Shown one piece after another: positions 7,729 to 16,820 of a DNA stretch of 53,716 bases. Origin of the DNA: Verrucomicrobiota bacterium (lineage in GTDB: Bacteria > Verrucomicrobiota > Verrucomicrobiia > Opitutales > Opitutaceae). The translations under genes and the position numbers were made by a program. Positions within the stretch are counted from its first letter, which is position 1. Every line of letters starts with the position of its first letter. The stretch is taken from positions 1 to 53,716 of the forward strand of contig JAEWNN010000099.1 of the NCBI GenBank assembly GCA_023457035.1. The letters run 5' to 3'. The notes under the pieces are model-generated. The model saw only the letters and a program-made list of their open reading frames with translations. It was not told the origin of the DNA and did no database searches.

Positions 7729-10329
7729 ATGCGGCGCCACCCTCGCACCTTCACGAGCAAAGTCTCCTGGCGCGCGTTCGTGCTCTTCGTCTGCTGCGCC
7801 CTCGTGCCGTTGTCCTCGCTCGCGCTTCTTTCGCTCAGCGAAGTATCCACCGAACTGCGCATCCAGACCGAGCGACGCCTCCGCCGCGCCAGCAAGGCCG
7901 TCGGCCTCGAGCTGAACAAACGCCTGCTCGCCCTCGAGTCCGTGATCGGCGTGCCCGAGTCGCAGACTCCAGCCCGCGGTGACGAGGGGCTGCCCCGTCC
8001 CTTCCGCGGCGTTGTCCGCGTCACCGCCGCCGGCGACATCGTCCCGTTCTCCGGCCAGCCGATCACGCCACCCTCGCTCACCCGGGCGCAACTCGACCAC
8101 CTCAAGTCCGGCCAGACCGTCCTCTCCGTCGTCCCGTCTGGAGGGACACCCCTGCGTTTCTACCTCAGTCGTGCGGTCACACCCCAACTCGGCGCGACCG
8201 ACATACTTCACGGCGAGATCAACCTCGCGCACCTCTGGTCGATGGAGGGCGAAGCCGCGCTCGATTATGCCACGCGCCTCGTCGTGCTCGACGAGGCCGG
8301 CCAGGTGCTCCTCACCTCGCTCGATCCCGCTGCCGCCGCACTCGTCGCCCGCCAGGCAAAGGGCGGCCCCTCGGGCCAATTCACGTGGCGCGACGGGCAC
8401 GAGGAGCAGTTCGCCAGCTACTGGTCGCTCTTCCTCCGCCGCCGTTATCTCACCCCCAACTGGGTGGTCGCGCTCACCAGTCCGACCCGCGACACCTTCG
8501 CCCCCATCGCCGCCTTCAAGCGCACCTTCCTCCTCGTCGCGCTTCTTTCCTTCCTCTTCGTCCTGCTCCTGAGCTTCGGCCAGATCCGCCGCATCCTCCA
8601 CCCCCTCGACCGTCTCCACGCGGCCACACGCCGCCTCGCGCTCGGGCGCCTCGACACCCGCGTCGAGGTCGCCAGCGGTGACGAATTCGAGGATCTGGCC
8701 AACTCGTTCAACCAGATGGCCGGCCAGCTCGGTCGCCAGTTCGACACGCTGGCGATGCGCTACGAACTCACCCTCGCGCTGGGCCGCGGTGGCGCCGCCG
8801 CTTCGCTCCAGCCCTGCATGGAGATCCTCGCCCGGCACCTCGACCTCCTCGCAATCGGAGTCTGGACCCGCGATGGCGACACCCTCGCCCCCACAGCCCG
8901 CGCCGGCACCGCGCCCGAGTCGCTCCCGGCGACCGAGCGCCTCGCCGTCGGCTCCGGCGAGATCGGCTGCATCGCGGCCGAGGGCCGTTCGTGCTCGAAC
9001 CTCGTCATCGCCCCAGACTCCCCGCATCGACTCTCCGGTCATCCGCTCCGCGACGGCGAACGCACGGTCGGGGTGCTCGCCGCCGTCGCCGCCCGCCCAC
9101 TCGACAGCATGGCGCTCGCCAGCCTCGCCTCCGCCGCCGAGGAGATCGGCCAGTCCCTCGCCCGCCAACGCGTGGCCGACGCCCTGGCCCACAGCGAGGA
9201 GCAGGTCCGGCAGCTCCAAAAAATGGAGGCAATCGGCCGGCTCGCCGGCGGCGTCGCCCACGATTTCAACAACCTGCTCACCGTCATCACCGGCTACAGC
9301 CAGATGCTGCTCGACGAACTGCCCCCCGGCGACTCCCGGCGACCCGACCTGCAGGCCATCCGCCAGACCGCCGATCGCGCCGCCCAACTCACCGGACAGT
9401 TGCTCGCCTTCAGCCGCAAGCAGGTCCTCGCACCCGCGCGCCTCGACCTCTCCACCGTCGTCGCGGGCCTTGCCTCCATGCTCCGCCGGCTTGTCGGGGC
9501 CAACATCGAGCTGGTGTTTCGTCCCGCCCCGCAGCCCTGCCTTGTCGTCATCGACCGGGGACAGCTCGAGCAGGTCCTCATGAACCTCGTGGTCAACGCC
9601 CGCGACGCCATGCCCGACGGAGGCCGGATCACGATCGAGACGGCCCTCCTCGCGCCGGAGGACCCGGCCCCGCCGGCACCACGCCAGGTGCTCCTCCGCG
9701 TCTCCGACACGGGCGTGGGGATGGACGAGACCACCAAGGCCCGCATCTTCGAGCCTTTTTTCACCACCAAAGGCCCCGGGAAGGGCACCGGTCTCGGCTT
9801 GGCCACCGTCTTCGGCATCGTCGCCCAGAGCGGCGGCACGATCCAAGTCGACAGCGCTCCCGGCCGCGGCACGGCGTTCTCCATCCGCCTCATCCTCGAC
9901 GAAGGCCCCGCCGAGGTCGCCGAATCCGCCGTCGCATCCAACCTCCGCGGCGACGCGACGTTGCTCGTCGTCGACGACGAACCGGGTGTCCTGGCCCTGC
10001 TGCGGCGCAGCCTCTCGGCCCAGGGCTACACCGTGCTCTGCGCCGACCGCCCCGCGGAAGCCCTGCGCCTCGCCGAGCGGCATCCCGGTCCCCTCCACCT
10101 CCTGCTCACCGACATGGTCATGCCCGAGATGAACGGCGCCACGCTCACCGAACGCATCGTCGCCCTGCGGCCCGGGATCGCCGTGCTCCAGATGTCCGGA
10201 TACACCGAGCACCGGCCGCCCGTCTCTGCAGGGTCCGGCGCCGGACCGGCCTTCCTGCAGAAGCCGTTCGCCCCCGACGTACTGGCCCGGGCTGTCCAGT
10301 CCGCGCTCGCTGCCGCCGCGGGACACTGA
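7729..10329 (+). CDS. Membrane-bound hybrid sensor histidine kinase with HAMP, GAF-like and receiver domains
   Basis: An 866-aa two-component sensor. TM1 is about 15-36, a periplasmic sensor domain about 37-262, and TM2 about 264-286. A HAMP linker (about 287-340), a GAF-like domain (about 350-485), HisKA with GGVAHDFNN (phospho-His about 511), HATPase_c (about 600-725, with FEPFFTTK and GTGLGLATV) and a C-terminal receiver (about 743-862, phospho-Asp in LLTDMVMPEMNG about 795, Lys in LQKPF) follow. ATP-dependent autophosphorylation and intramolecular transfer to the receiver are expected. The output partner is not encoded nearby, and the signal is unknown. It starts 3 bases after the pseudopilin gene, so the two may be co-transcribed. 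Confidence 0.93.
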   Translation: MRRHPRTFTSKVSWRAFVLFVCCALVPLSSLALLSLSEVSTELRIQTERRLRRASKAVGLELNKRLLALESVIGVPESQTPARGDEGLPRPFRGVVRVTAAGDIVPFSGQPITPPSLTRAQLDHLKSGQTVLSVVPSGGTPLRFYLSRAVTPQLGATDILHGEINLAHLWSMEGEAALDYATRLVVLDEAGQVLLTSLDPAAAALVARQAKGGPSGQFTWRDGHEEQFASYWSLFLRRRYLTPNWVVALTSPTRDTFAPIAAFKRTFLLVALLSFLFVLLLSFGQIRRILHPLDRLHAATRRLALGRLDTRVEVASGDEFEDLANSFNQMAGQLGRQFDTLAMRYELTLALGRGGAAASLQPCMEILARHLDLLAIGVWTRDGDTLAPTARAGTAPESLPATERLAVGSGEIGCIAAEGRSCSNLVIAPDSPHRLSGHPLRDGERTVGVLAAVAARPLDSMALASLASAAEEIGQSLARQRVADALAHSEEQVRQLQKMEAIGRLAGGVAHDFNNLLTVITGYSQMLLDELPPGDSRRPDLQAIRQTADRAAQLTGQLLAFSRKQVLAPARLDLSTVVAGLASMLRRLVGANIELVFRPAPQPCLVVIDRGQLEQVLMNLVVNARDAMPDGGRITIETALLAPEDPAPPAPRQVLLRVSDTGVGMDETTKARIFEPFFTTKGPGKGTGLGLATVFGIVAQSGGTIQVDSAPGRGTAFSIRLILDEGPAEVAESAVASNLRGDATLLVVDDEPGVLALLRRSLSAQGYTVLCADRPAEALRLAERHPGPLHLLLTDMVMPEMNGATLTERIVALRPGIAVLQMSGYTEHRPPVSAGSGAGPAFLQKPFAPDVLARAVQSALAAAAGH

Positions 10330-10416
10330 AGCCACGGTCTGCCGCCGCCGCGCGCCGGCAGTGTTGCCTCGCCTGCCGGGCTCGCCCAGAAAGGAGTCTC
10401 CCGTTCCGCACCTCCC

Positions 10417-11367
10417 GTGAAAACCGAGATCCCCGAAGCCCTCAAAGCCGACCTGCCGCCAAACCTCTTCGGCAAGATCCTCGGCGCCACCCCGGTCGTC
10501 ATGACCGTGATCGCCACCATGCTGGCCGGCCTCGCCTCGAGCGAGATGACCAAGGCCCAGTACGACCGCTCGCTCGCCGCCCAGCAACAGGCCAAGGCCG
10601 GCGACCAGTGGAGTTTCTTCCAGGCCAAACGCATGCGCGGTGCGCTCCAGCGCACCACGCTCGATCTGCTGCAGGCCACCGCCCCGACGACGACGCCCTC
10701 TCCCGCAGAGATTCGCGAGGCGCTGCTCGATGCCGGTCCCGACGGCGCCAGCGCGCTCGCCCTTCTCGACGCCGAAAACGGCGAATCGGCGCTCGTAAGC
10801 CTTCTGCGCGGCCAACCACCTGCGCCCCCCCCGCCCGCGGCGCCCCCCCCTGCGATCGCGGCCGCGCTCGATGCCATGGAAAACCTGCGACCCGACGCGG
10901 AGACCGCGGCACTGATGGGCCGGGTGAACGACACGATGCTCACCGACGCGCTCCTCGCCGCCAAGGCGCGCAGCGACGCCCACGACAACGCCCTCCAGCC
11001 GATCGGCCGGCTCATCGACGCGCTCGACACCGCGTTCACCCGCCCGGATGGCCGGCTTTCGCCGACACAGCGTGGCCTGACCGCCGCGCGCCTGCGGTTC
11101 GCCGCGGCCCGCTACGACACGGAAGCACGGCTCAACCAGACGATCGCCAACCTCTACGAACTGCAGGTCCGCAAGAACAACCTCAGCGCCGAGCGGCACC
11201 ACGCCCGCAGCCAGCGGTTCTTCTTCGGCATGCTCGGCGCGCAGATGGCCGTGATCATCTCGACCTTCGCGATCGCCGCCCGGAAGCGCAACCTGCTCTG
11301 GTCCCTCGCCGCCGCCGCCGGCGTCGCGGCCCTCCTCTTCGCCTCCTACGTCTTCCTGTTCATCTGA
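10417..11367 (+). CDS. DUF4337-like membrane protein
   Basis: A 316-aa protein of unknown function. It has an N-terminal membrane segment (about 23-42), a long polar and probably coiled region that begins with a Gln/Ala-rich stretch and WSFFQAKRMR (about 66-75), a proline-rich linker (about 130-146) and two closely spaced C-terminal helices (about 266-285 and 293-313). This arrangement and the DQW(S/A)xxQAK-like motif match my memory of the DUF4337 family. It starts at GTG 10417; an AAGGAG sits about 20 bases upstream, rather far for a ribosome site. Neighbours do not reveal a role. Confidence 0.7.
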   Translation: MKTEIPEALKADLPPNLFGKILGATPVVMTVIATMLAGLASSEMTKAQYDRSLAAQQQAKAGDQWSFFQAKRMRGALQRTTLDLLQATAPTTTPSPAEIREALLDAGPDGASALALLDAENGESALVSLLRGQPPAPPPPAAPPPAIAAALDAMENLRPDAETAALMGRVNDTMLTDALLAAKARSDAHDNALQPIGRLIDALDTAFTRPDGRLSPTQRGLTAARLRFAAARYDTEARLNQTIANLYELQVRKNNLSAERHHARSQRFFFGMLGAQMAVIISTFAIAARKRNLLWSLAAAAGVAALLFASYVFLFI

Positions 11368-11464
11368 CTCGCCCCTCCGCACAGGCTGCACCCGCTCCAC
11401 GCCCGCCTGCTTCCCCCGAAGATCCGCTTCTCAAGCCCCGCACTTCCCTCCTATCCTCCCCGCT

Positions 11465-12121
11465 GTGATCTCCCCTCGTCTCGCCCTCGCCAGCCTCTGC
11501 CTCTTCCTCGCATCGATTGTCGCGGCCGCCTCCCCCCAGCCGGTCCGCGTGGCATTGATTTTCGACGACGGCCCCGACGCCGCCCAGACCCCAAAGCTGC
11601 TCTCGGTCTTCGCCAAACAGAAGGTGCACGTGACCTTCGGCACCATGGGCAAGAACGCCGAGGCGAACCCCCGCCTGCTCAAGCGGGTCGTCGCCGCCGG
11701 GCACGAGGTCGTGAACCACTCCTATTCGCACCAGCAACCCAAGGACCTCACCGCCGAACAGATCGACGCCCAGGTGGCCGACGGACAGCGGACCATCACC
11801 GCTGCGGCGGGAAAAGCCCCGGTCTGGTATTGGCCGCCCTATATCGCCATCGACGACCGCGTGCGCGCCAGCGTGGCGCAGGCCGGGCTCCGGATCTTCA
11901 CCCCCCGCAAGCTCGTCGCCTCCGGCGACTACATGAACGACGTGGACGCCGCCGAGATCCTCCGCCGCGCCACGACCGGTATCGAGGACGGCACCGTGAT
12001 CCTTTTCCATGAGTGGCGCCCCGAGACCGCCACGCAGATGAAAGCCGTGATCAAAGAACTCAAACGCCAGGGCTGCGTCTTCCTCACCTTCAGCCAGATG
12101 GCGGCCTACCTCGGCCAGTAG
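11465..12121 (+). CDS. Secreted polysaccharide deacetylase (NodB/CE4 family)
   Basis: A 218-aa protein with a signal peptide (about 1-22, ending VAAAS), then the NodB homology domain. Motif 1 is IFDDGPD (about residues 34-40; the DD provides the catalytic base and a metal ligand), motif 2 is NHSYSH (metal-binding histidines), and motif 3 is WPPY where most members have RxPY, so the usual arginine is absent. A later ILFHEW carries the conserved catalytic His of motif 5. The enzyme would remove N- or O-acetyl groups from a cell-envelope or extracellular polysaccharide outside the inner membrane. The GTG at 11465 directly precedes the signal peptide. It lies upstream of, and in the same direction as, the glucan operon, but a 259-base gap separates them. 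Confidence 0.88.
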   Translation: MISPRLALASLCLFLASIVAAASPQPVRVALIFDDGPDAAQTPKLLSVFAKQKVHVTFGTMGKNAEANPRLLKRVVAAGHEVVNHSYSHQQPKDLTAEQIDAQVADGQRTITAAAGKAPVWYWPPYIAIDDRVRASVAQAGLRIFTPRKLVASGDYMNDVDAAEILRRATTGIEDGTVILFHEWRPETATQMKAVIKELKRQGCVFLTFSQMAAYLGQ

Positions 12122-12380
12122 CACTCCGCGAGGGCGACGGAGCCCCTCGTATCCGCTCCGCAGCCGGAGCCCCCGGCCCGCCATGCCGCAGCCCCTCATC
12201 GGCCGGAAGCGGGCATCGAGACCGCCACTATCATTGCAGTACGTCCCAGCGCCGGTTGAGCCCGCGCATCGCGCGCCCCAAAACCTCGGGGAAATGGGGT
12301 CGCCGCCCGCCTCCTTTGTTGATGCAACCTTTGCCCGCCCCGGTTGACATACGGTCTGCCGAACCCCAGCGGCCCTCCGC

Positions 12381-13874
12381 ATGAAGCCACTCAGACTCGC
12401 CCTGCTTGCCCTCCTGCCCCTGTGCGTGTCCGCCGAGATCGAACGGGCACAAATCGATTTCGCCCACGTCCGCCGGCTCGCCCAGGAACGCGCCGCCGCG
12501 CCCTACGCCGCCCCGGCCGGTCCGCCACGCGTGCTCGCCGAGCGGATTCCCGCCGACACCGACCGCCTCCGGTTTCGTCCCGACCAGTCGCTGTGGACGT
12601 CCGAGCACCTGCCGTTCCGCCTCCAACTCTTCCACCCCTCACCCGTGCGGCCACCACTCGTGGTTCGCGAGTTCAGTGCCACGCATGTGCAGGTGCTCCC
12701 CTTCGTCTCGACCTTCTTCGACTACGGTGAACTGCGCCCGATCCCCAAACTGCCGGCCTCGACCGGCTACGGCGGTTTCCGGGTCCACAGCCCCCTCAAC
12801 CGACCGGAACACTTCGACGAGCTGATCGTCTTCCCTGGCGACTGCACCTTCCGCGCGCTCGGCTCCGGTCAGAACTTCGGACTCTCCGCCCGCGCCCTCA
12901 CCCTCGATGCCGGCCCTCTCGGAACCGAGGAGTTTCCGCGCTTTACCGACTTCTGGATCGGCCGCCCCCAACCCGGCGACACCACATTGACCATCCACGC
13001 CCTGCTCGACAGCCCCCGCGCCGCCGGCGCCTACGAGTTCGTCGTCACCCCGGGCGCCACCACCGTCGTCGACGTTCGCGCCGCGATCGCCTTCCGCTCG
13101 GCCGTCGCCCAGCCGGGTTTCGCCCCCCTGTCCGGAATGTTTTGGTACGGCGAGAACTCCGACCGCCCGGCCGGCGAACCCTGCCCCGAGGTGCACGAGG
13201 CCGACGGCCTCGCCATCCGCGCCGGCGACGGCACCTGCTTCTGGCGACCGCTGCAGAACCCGCCCGGCCCCTTCGGCTCCGGCATCGCCGTCGACACGCT
13301 CCACGGCTTCGGCCTGCTGCAGCGCGACCGCGTCTTCGAACACTACGGCGACCTCGACGCCGACTACCACCGCCGTCCCTCCGTCTGGATCGAGCCGGTG
13401 GGCGACTGGGGAGCCGGGCGCGTCCAGCTCGTCGAGACCCCCGCCCGCGGCCGCCTCGACGCCAACGTCACCGCCTTTTGGGTGCCCGACCGGCTCCCTG
13501 CGCCGGGCACGCCCCTTGAGCTGCGCTACCGCCTCCACTGGACCGACGCCGAACCCGCCAGCGCGCTGGCGCCCACCGTGGCCACGCATGTCGGCGCTCT
13601 CCCGGCGCGGCCCCTCGGACGCCTCTTCTGGATCGACTTCGCCAACCCCGCCCTCGCCCGCCTCGACAACGGCGCGCTCGATGCCGAGATCCGCCTCGGT
13701 CCCGGAGCCCAACTGCTCCGCCAGTCCGTCCGCAAGAACCCCGTCGACGCCTCCTGGCGCGTGGCCCTCGAGGTCGAGGCCGAGTCGGCCGGCCGCGCGG
13801 TCGAGTTGCGCTGTCGGCTACGCGAGGGCTACACCCCCGTGAGCGAGACCTGGGTCTACTCGTGGATGCCATGA
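12381..13874 (+). CDS. opgG: Periplasmic glucan biosynthesis protein OpgG/MdoG
   Basis: A 497-aa OpgG/OpgD family protein. An N-terminal signal peptide (about 1-18, ending CVSA) exports it to the periplasm, where family members modify the glucan backbone produced by OpgH. Recognisable segments are IDFAHVRRLAQERA (about 29-42), GYGGFRVHSPLN (about 132-143), EEFPRFTDFWIG (about 183-194), SGMFWYGEN (about 251-259), EVHEADGL (about 270-277), and GFGLLQRDRVFEHYGDLDADY (about 311-331), all in the order seen in E. coli MdoG. Length is normal. It overlaps the next gene (ATGA), which itself overlaps opgH, so the three form an operon. From sequence alone I cannot separate OpgG from OpgD; adjacency to opgH favours OpgG. 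Confidence 0.93.
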   Translation: MKPLRLALLALLPLCVSAEIERAQIDFAHVRRLAQERAAAPYAAPAGPPRVLAERIPADTDRLRFRPDQSLWTSEHLPFRLQLFHPSPVRPPLVVREFSATHVQVLPFVSTFFDYGELRPIPKLPASTGYGGFRVHSPLNRPEHFDELIVFPGDCTFRALGSGQNFGLSARALTLDAGPLGTEEFPRFTDFWIGRPQPGDTTLTIHALLDSPRAAGAYEFVVTPGATTVVDVRAAIAFRSAVAQPGFAPLSGMFWYGENSDRPAGEPCPEVHEADGLAIRAGDGTCFWRPLQNPPGPFGSGIAVDTLHGFGLLQRDRVFEHYGDLDADYHRRPSVWIEPVGDWGAGRVQLVETPARGRLDANVTAFWVPDRLPAPGTPLELRYRLHWTDAEPASALAPTVATHVGALPARPLGRLFWIDFANPALARLDNGALDAEIRLGPGAQLLRQSVRKNPVDASWRVALEVEAESAGRAVELRCRLREGYTPVSETWVYSWMP

Positions 13875-14449
13875 GCACCCCGCGCGTCCAGACCACCTTC
13901 CCCCCGCGTCACGACCCGGCGTGGAACGAGGCCCACGAACGGGTCGAGAGCTACCTGCGCGCCCATCACATCGTCCAGCCGATCGCGCTCAGCGAGCTCA
14001 CCAACGCCATCGTCTCCCGGGCCTGGAGCCACCATGCTCTCGATACGTCGTTCGCCCCCGTCACGCTCGCCCTCCGCGAGGCCGACGACACCATCACCGC
14101 CTGGTTCGCCCGCGCCCTCGCCCAACCCGGCCCGCACTCCCGGCGCCTCGGGGTGCGCGGGCGCCTCGCCCTCGCGCTCGCCGACGCGCCCGGCCGCTGG
14201 CCCAGCGCCTTCCTCGCCCCCACCCCCCCGCCCCGCGAACTCACCGACAACATGCGCGCCGCCTTCCTGCGCGCCGGCCCGGCGCCCCGGCTCTACAAGA
14301 TGGCCTCGCCCACGATCTCGCTCGGCAGCGTGGCCCATCTGCTCGCCTGGATCTGGATGGCCTCCCGGCGCTGGACCGCGGTGCGGCTCCTCGCCCGCCT
14401 CCTCTTCCTCGCCGCCCTCGGCGCCCTCATCTTCTTCGCCTTCCGGTGA
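13871..14449 (+). CDS. Unknown protein encoded between opgG and opgH, C-terminal membrane anchor
   Basis: A 192-aa protein that I do not recognise. It overlaps opgG by ATGA (13871) and opgH by GTGA (14446), which indicates translational coupling and a role in the same complex. Residues 1-140 are soluble, with an Arg/Ala/Pro-rich helical part; the C-terminus (about 172-190, FLAALGALIFFAF) is a membrane helix. A GTG three codons earlier could also start it. The E. coli OpgH has a cytoplasmic N-terminal region of about 140 residues that is absent from the OpgH encoded next here. This protein could supply that function in trans, an inference from gene order and size with no sequence similarity shown. 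Confidence 0.75.
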   Translation: MSTPRVQTTFPPRHDPAWNEAHERVESYLRAHHIVQPIALSELTNAIVSRAWSHHALDTSFAPVTLALREADDTITAWFARALAQPGPHSRRLGVRGRLALALADAPGRWPSAFLAPTPPPRELTDNMRAAFLRAGPAPRLYKMASPTISLGSVAHLLAWIWMASRRWTAVRLLARLLFLAALGALIFFAFR

Positions 14450-16572
14450 ACGCCGCCACCGACACCATCTCTCGCGGCTGCAAGCTGCGCCGTCGCCTGC
14501 TCGTCGCGGCCGTGGTCGCCGCCCTCGCGCTTCCGGCCATCGCGCTCATGGCCGACCTGCACTGGCGCACCGGCTTCGACGCCTGGAAAGCGGCCCACCT
14601 CGCGATCTTCGCCCTCCTGCTCACCCTCGCTGCCTTCGGCTGCGCCCAGGCGCTCGTCGGCTTCGTCGTCCGCCGCGGCCGGGGAGACCCGCGGCGCCTC
14701 ATCCCGATCGACTCCGCCGAGCCGCTGCCCCCGGGCGCCACCGCCGTGGTCATGCCCGTGTACAACGAGGACGCCCGCCGCGTCTTCGCCGGCCTGCGCG
14801 CCATCTACGAGTCCCTCCAGGCCACGGGCCACCTCGACGCCTTCCACTTCTACGTCCTCAGCGACTCGACCGATCCCAACCGCTGGGTCGACGAGGAGGC
14901 CGCCTGGGCCGCGCTCGTGCGCGAGTTCGACGCCGCCAGCCGCCTCTTCTACCGTCGCCGTCGCCTGAACACAAACAAGAAGGCCGGCAACCTCGCCGAC
15001 TTCTGCCGCCGCTGGGGCGGTGCCTACCGCTACATGGTCGTGCTCGACGCCGACAGCCTCATGGCCGGCGACACCATCGTGCAGCTCGTGCGCCTGATGG
15101 AGCGCCACCCCCGCGCCGGCCTCGTCCAGACCGCCCCGCGTCTCATCCGCGGCACCACCCCCTTCGCCCGCTGGCAGCAGTTCGCCAGCCGCCTCTACGG
15201 GCCCGTCTTCCAGGCCGGACTGAACTACTGGCAGCTCGACGAATCCAACTACTGGGGGCACAACGCCATCGTCCGCCTCGCCCCGTTCCTCGAACACTGC
15301 TCGCTGCCCGAGCTGCCCGGCCGCGAACCGTTCGGCGGCCGCATCCTCAGCCATGACTACGTCGAGGCCGCGCTGCTCGTCCGCGCCGGCTGGAGCGTGT
15401 GGCTGGCCGCGGAGCTGGAGGGAAGCTACGAGGAATGCCCGGGCACCCTGATCGACTTCGCCAAACGCGACCGCCGCTGGCTCCAGGGCAACCTCCAGCA
15501 CAGTTGGCTGCTCGCCGCCGAAGGGCTGCGCCCGGTGAGCCGCCTCCACCTGTTGATGGGCATCCTCGCCTACGCCGCATCGCCGCTGTGGCTGCTGTTC
15601 CTCCTGCTCTCCACCCTCCTGCTCCACCGCCACCACGCCACCGGCCTCACGCTCGTCCCACGCGACAGCCTCTGCACCGTGCTCGACCTCGGATTCCGGA
15701 CACAAGCGGCGGCGCTCTTCGGCGGCACGCTGTTGCTGCTCTTCCTGCCCAAGGTCCTCGCCCTGGTCGATCTTCTCCTGCGCCGGGGCGCCGCCGTCTT
15801 CGGCGGCTGGCCGCGGGTGCTGGCCGGCGCCGCCCTCGAGACGTTCTGCTCCGCGCTCCTCGCGCCCGTCCTCATGCTCTTCCACAGCAAGTTCATCCTG
15901 TGGAACCTGCTCGGCCGCGGCGTCGCCTGGGTCGCCCAACGGCGCGGCGGCGACGGCTCGCCCGATTGGCGCGAAGCCATCCTCACCCACGCCGGCCACA
16001 CCGCCACCGGGCTGCTCTGGGGCGCCGCGGCGCTGGCGCTCGATCCCGCCTTCTTCCTCTGGCTCCTGCCGGTGCTCGCCGGCCCCGTGCTCAGCATCCC
16101 GCTCTCGCTGGTGACGGCCCAGCCACCCGAGGCGGGAAAACCGCCCCGGCTGCTTGCCACTCCCGAGGAGATCGCACCGCCCACCGTCGCCCGTGTAGTG
16201 GCCGACCGCCTTGCCACGAACGAGACCCGCCCCCCGCCGCCCCCCGAGTTCGCCGCCGACTACGGCCTGCTCCAAGCGGTCCTCGATCCCTACGTGAACG
16301 CCATCCACGTCTCGCTCCTGCGCGAGAAGGAGCGCCCCGCCCCCGAAGATCGCGACCGCTTCGCCACGCTGCGGGAGAAACTCATCACGGTCGGCCCGGG
16401 CGCCCTCACCCCGCGCGAGAAGCTCTCCCTGCTCATGGATGCCCAATCGATGATCCGGCTCCACCGGGACCTGTGGTCCCGCCCCGGAGCGGAACTCGCC
16501 GAGTGGTGGCAGCATGCCATTCGCCAATACAACTACCTCGCCCCGGTTCCGCCCACCGCCCTCGACCGCTGA
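14446..16572 (+). CDS. opgH: Glucan biosynthesis glucosyltransferase OpgH
   Basis: A 708-aa inner-membrane family 2 glycosyltransferase that polymerises UDP-glucose into the linear beta-glucan backbone of osmoregulated periplasmic glucans and passes it to the periplasm. Evidence: two N-terminal helices (about 17-38 and 50-72), the GT-A domain with VMPVYNEDARRVFAGLRA (about 101-118), the nucleotide-sugar Asp region VVLDADSLM (about 196-204), NYWGHNA (about 267-273), a LSHDYVEAAL acceptor motif (about 302-311), the processive DRRWLQGN motif (QxxRW-like, about 343-350), then a membrane block. Compared with E. coli OpgH (847 aa, from memory) it lacks about 140 residues at the N-terminus. The GTG start overlaps the previous gene by 4 bases and no longer in-frame start was convincing. 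Confidence 0.94.
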   Translation: MNAATDTISRGCKLRRRLLVAAVVAALALPAIALMADLHWRTGFDAWKAAHLAIFALLLTLAAFGCAQALVGFVVRRGRGDPRRLIPIDSAEPLPPGATAVVMPVYNEDARRVFAGLRAIYESLQATGHLDAFHFYVLSDSTDPNRWVDEEAAWAALVREFDAASRLFYRRRRLNTNKKAGNLADFCRRWGGAYRYMVVLDADSLMAGDTIVQLVRLMERHPRAGLVQTAPRLIRGTTPFARWQQFASRLYGPVFQAGLNYWQLDESNYWGHNAIVRLAPFLEHCSLPELPGREPFGGRILSHDYVEAALLVRAGWSVWLAAELEGSYEECPGTLIDFAKRDRRWLQGNLQHSWLLAAEGLRPVSRLHLLMGILAYAASPLWLLFLLLSTLLLHRHHATGLTLVPRDSLCTVLDLGFRTQAAALFGGTLLLLFLPKVLALVDLLLRRGAAVFGGWPRVLAGAALETFCSALLAPVLMLFHSKFILWNLLGRGVAWVAQRRGGDGSPDWREAILTHAGHTATGLLWGAAALALDPAFFLWLLPVLAGPVLSIPLSLVTAQPPEAGKPPRLLATPEEIAPPTVARVVADRLATNETRPPPPPEFAADYGLLQAVLDPYVNAIHVSLLREKERPAPEDRDRFATLREKLITVGPGALTPREKLSLLMDAQSMIRLHRDLWSRPGAELAEWWQHAIRQYNYLAPVPPTALDR

Positions 16573-16689
16573 GCCGCCACAGCAGCCCCATTTCGTCTCG
16601 GCAGCCGCCGGACCGACTTTTTTTCGCAGCATTAGTCGTTGATTATCAATTCACCTGTTCACGAAATTCCTTTTTGGCAAAAAACCGCA

Positions 16690-16717
16690 TTGACCGGGCC
16701 CCTCCCACCCCTACCGT
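16690..16717 (+). promoter_or_regulatory. Candidate sigma70 promoter of leader or small RNA
   Basis: TTGACC, a 16-base spacer, then TACCGT. The -35 matches five of six consensus bases; the -10 is weaker. A start near 16724 would give an RNA of about 95 bases ending in the strong terminator at 16783-16820, or a leader that reads through into the DAHP synthase gene. Confidence 0.4.
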
Positions 16718-16741
16718 CCTGCTCATCAATTTCACACCTTT

Positions 16742-16762
16742 CTCCCGCCTAGCGGGAGTTTT
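16742..16762 (+). other. Small hairpin followed by T-run (possible anti-terminator or terminator)
   Basis: CTCCCGC-CTA-GCGGGAG is a perfect 7-bp stem, directly followed by TTTTGG. It precedes the stronger terminator by about 25 bases. Two stacked hairpins in a leader are compatible with an attenuator or a structured small RNA, or with a double terminator for opgH. Confidence 0.5.
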
Positions 16763-16782
16763 GGGGTAACTAAGAAAGCAAT

Positions 16783-16820
16783 GGCCGGTCGCTTAGGGGT
16801 AGGCGACCGGCCTTTTCTTT
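16783..16820 (+). terminator. Strong intrinsic terminator
   Basis: GGCCGGTCGC pairs perfectly with GCGACCGGCC across a 10-base loop, followed by TTTTCTTT. It lies 210 bases after opgH and about 160 bases before the DAHP synthase start, so it may end the opg transcript or act as an attenuator in the aro leader. Confidence 0.8.

Noticed and set aside
7105..11400. 1431-codon open frame on the minus strand
   Set aside because: It runs opposite the pseudopilin, hybrid kinase and DUF4337 genes. High GC and C/G-ending codons remove stops on the other strand. Its protein is rich in Gly, Glu, Arg and Val with no recognisable domain.
12344..12372. Promoter of opgG at TTGACA
   Set aside because: The -35 is perfect, but no -10-like hexamer is found 15-19 bases downstream (CAGCGG at 17).
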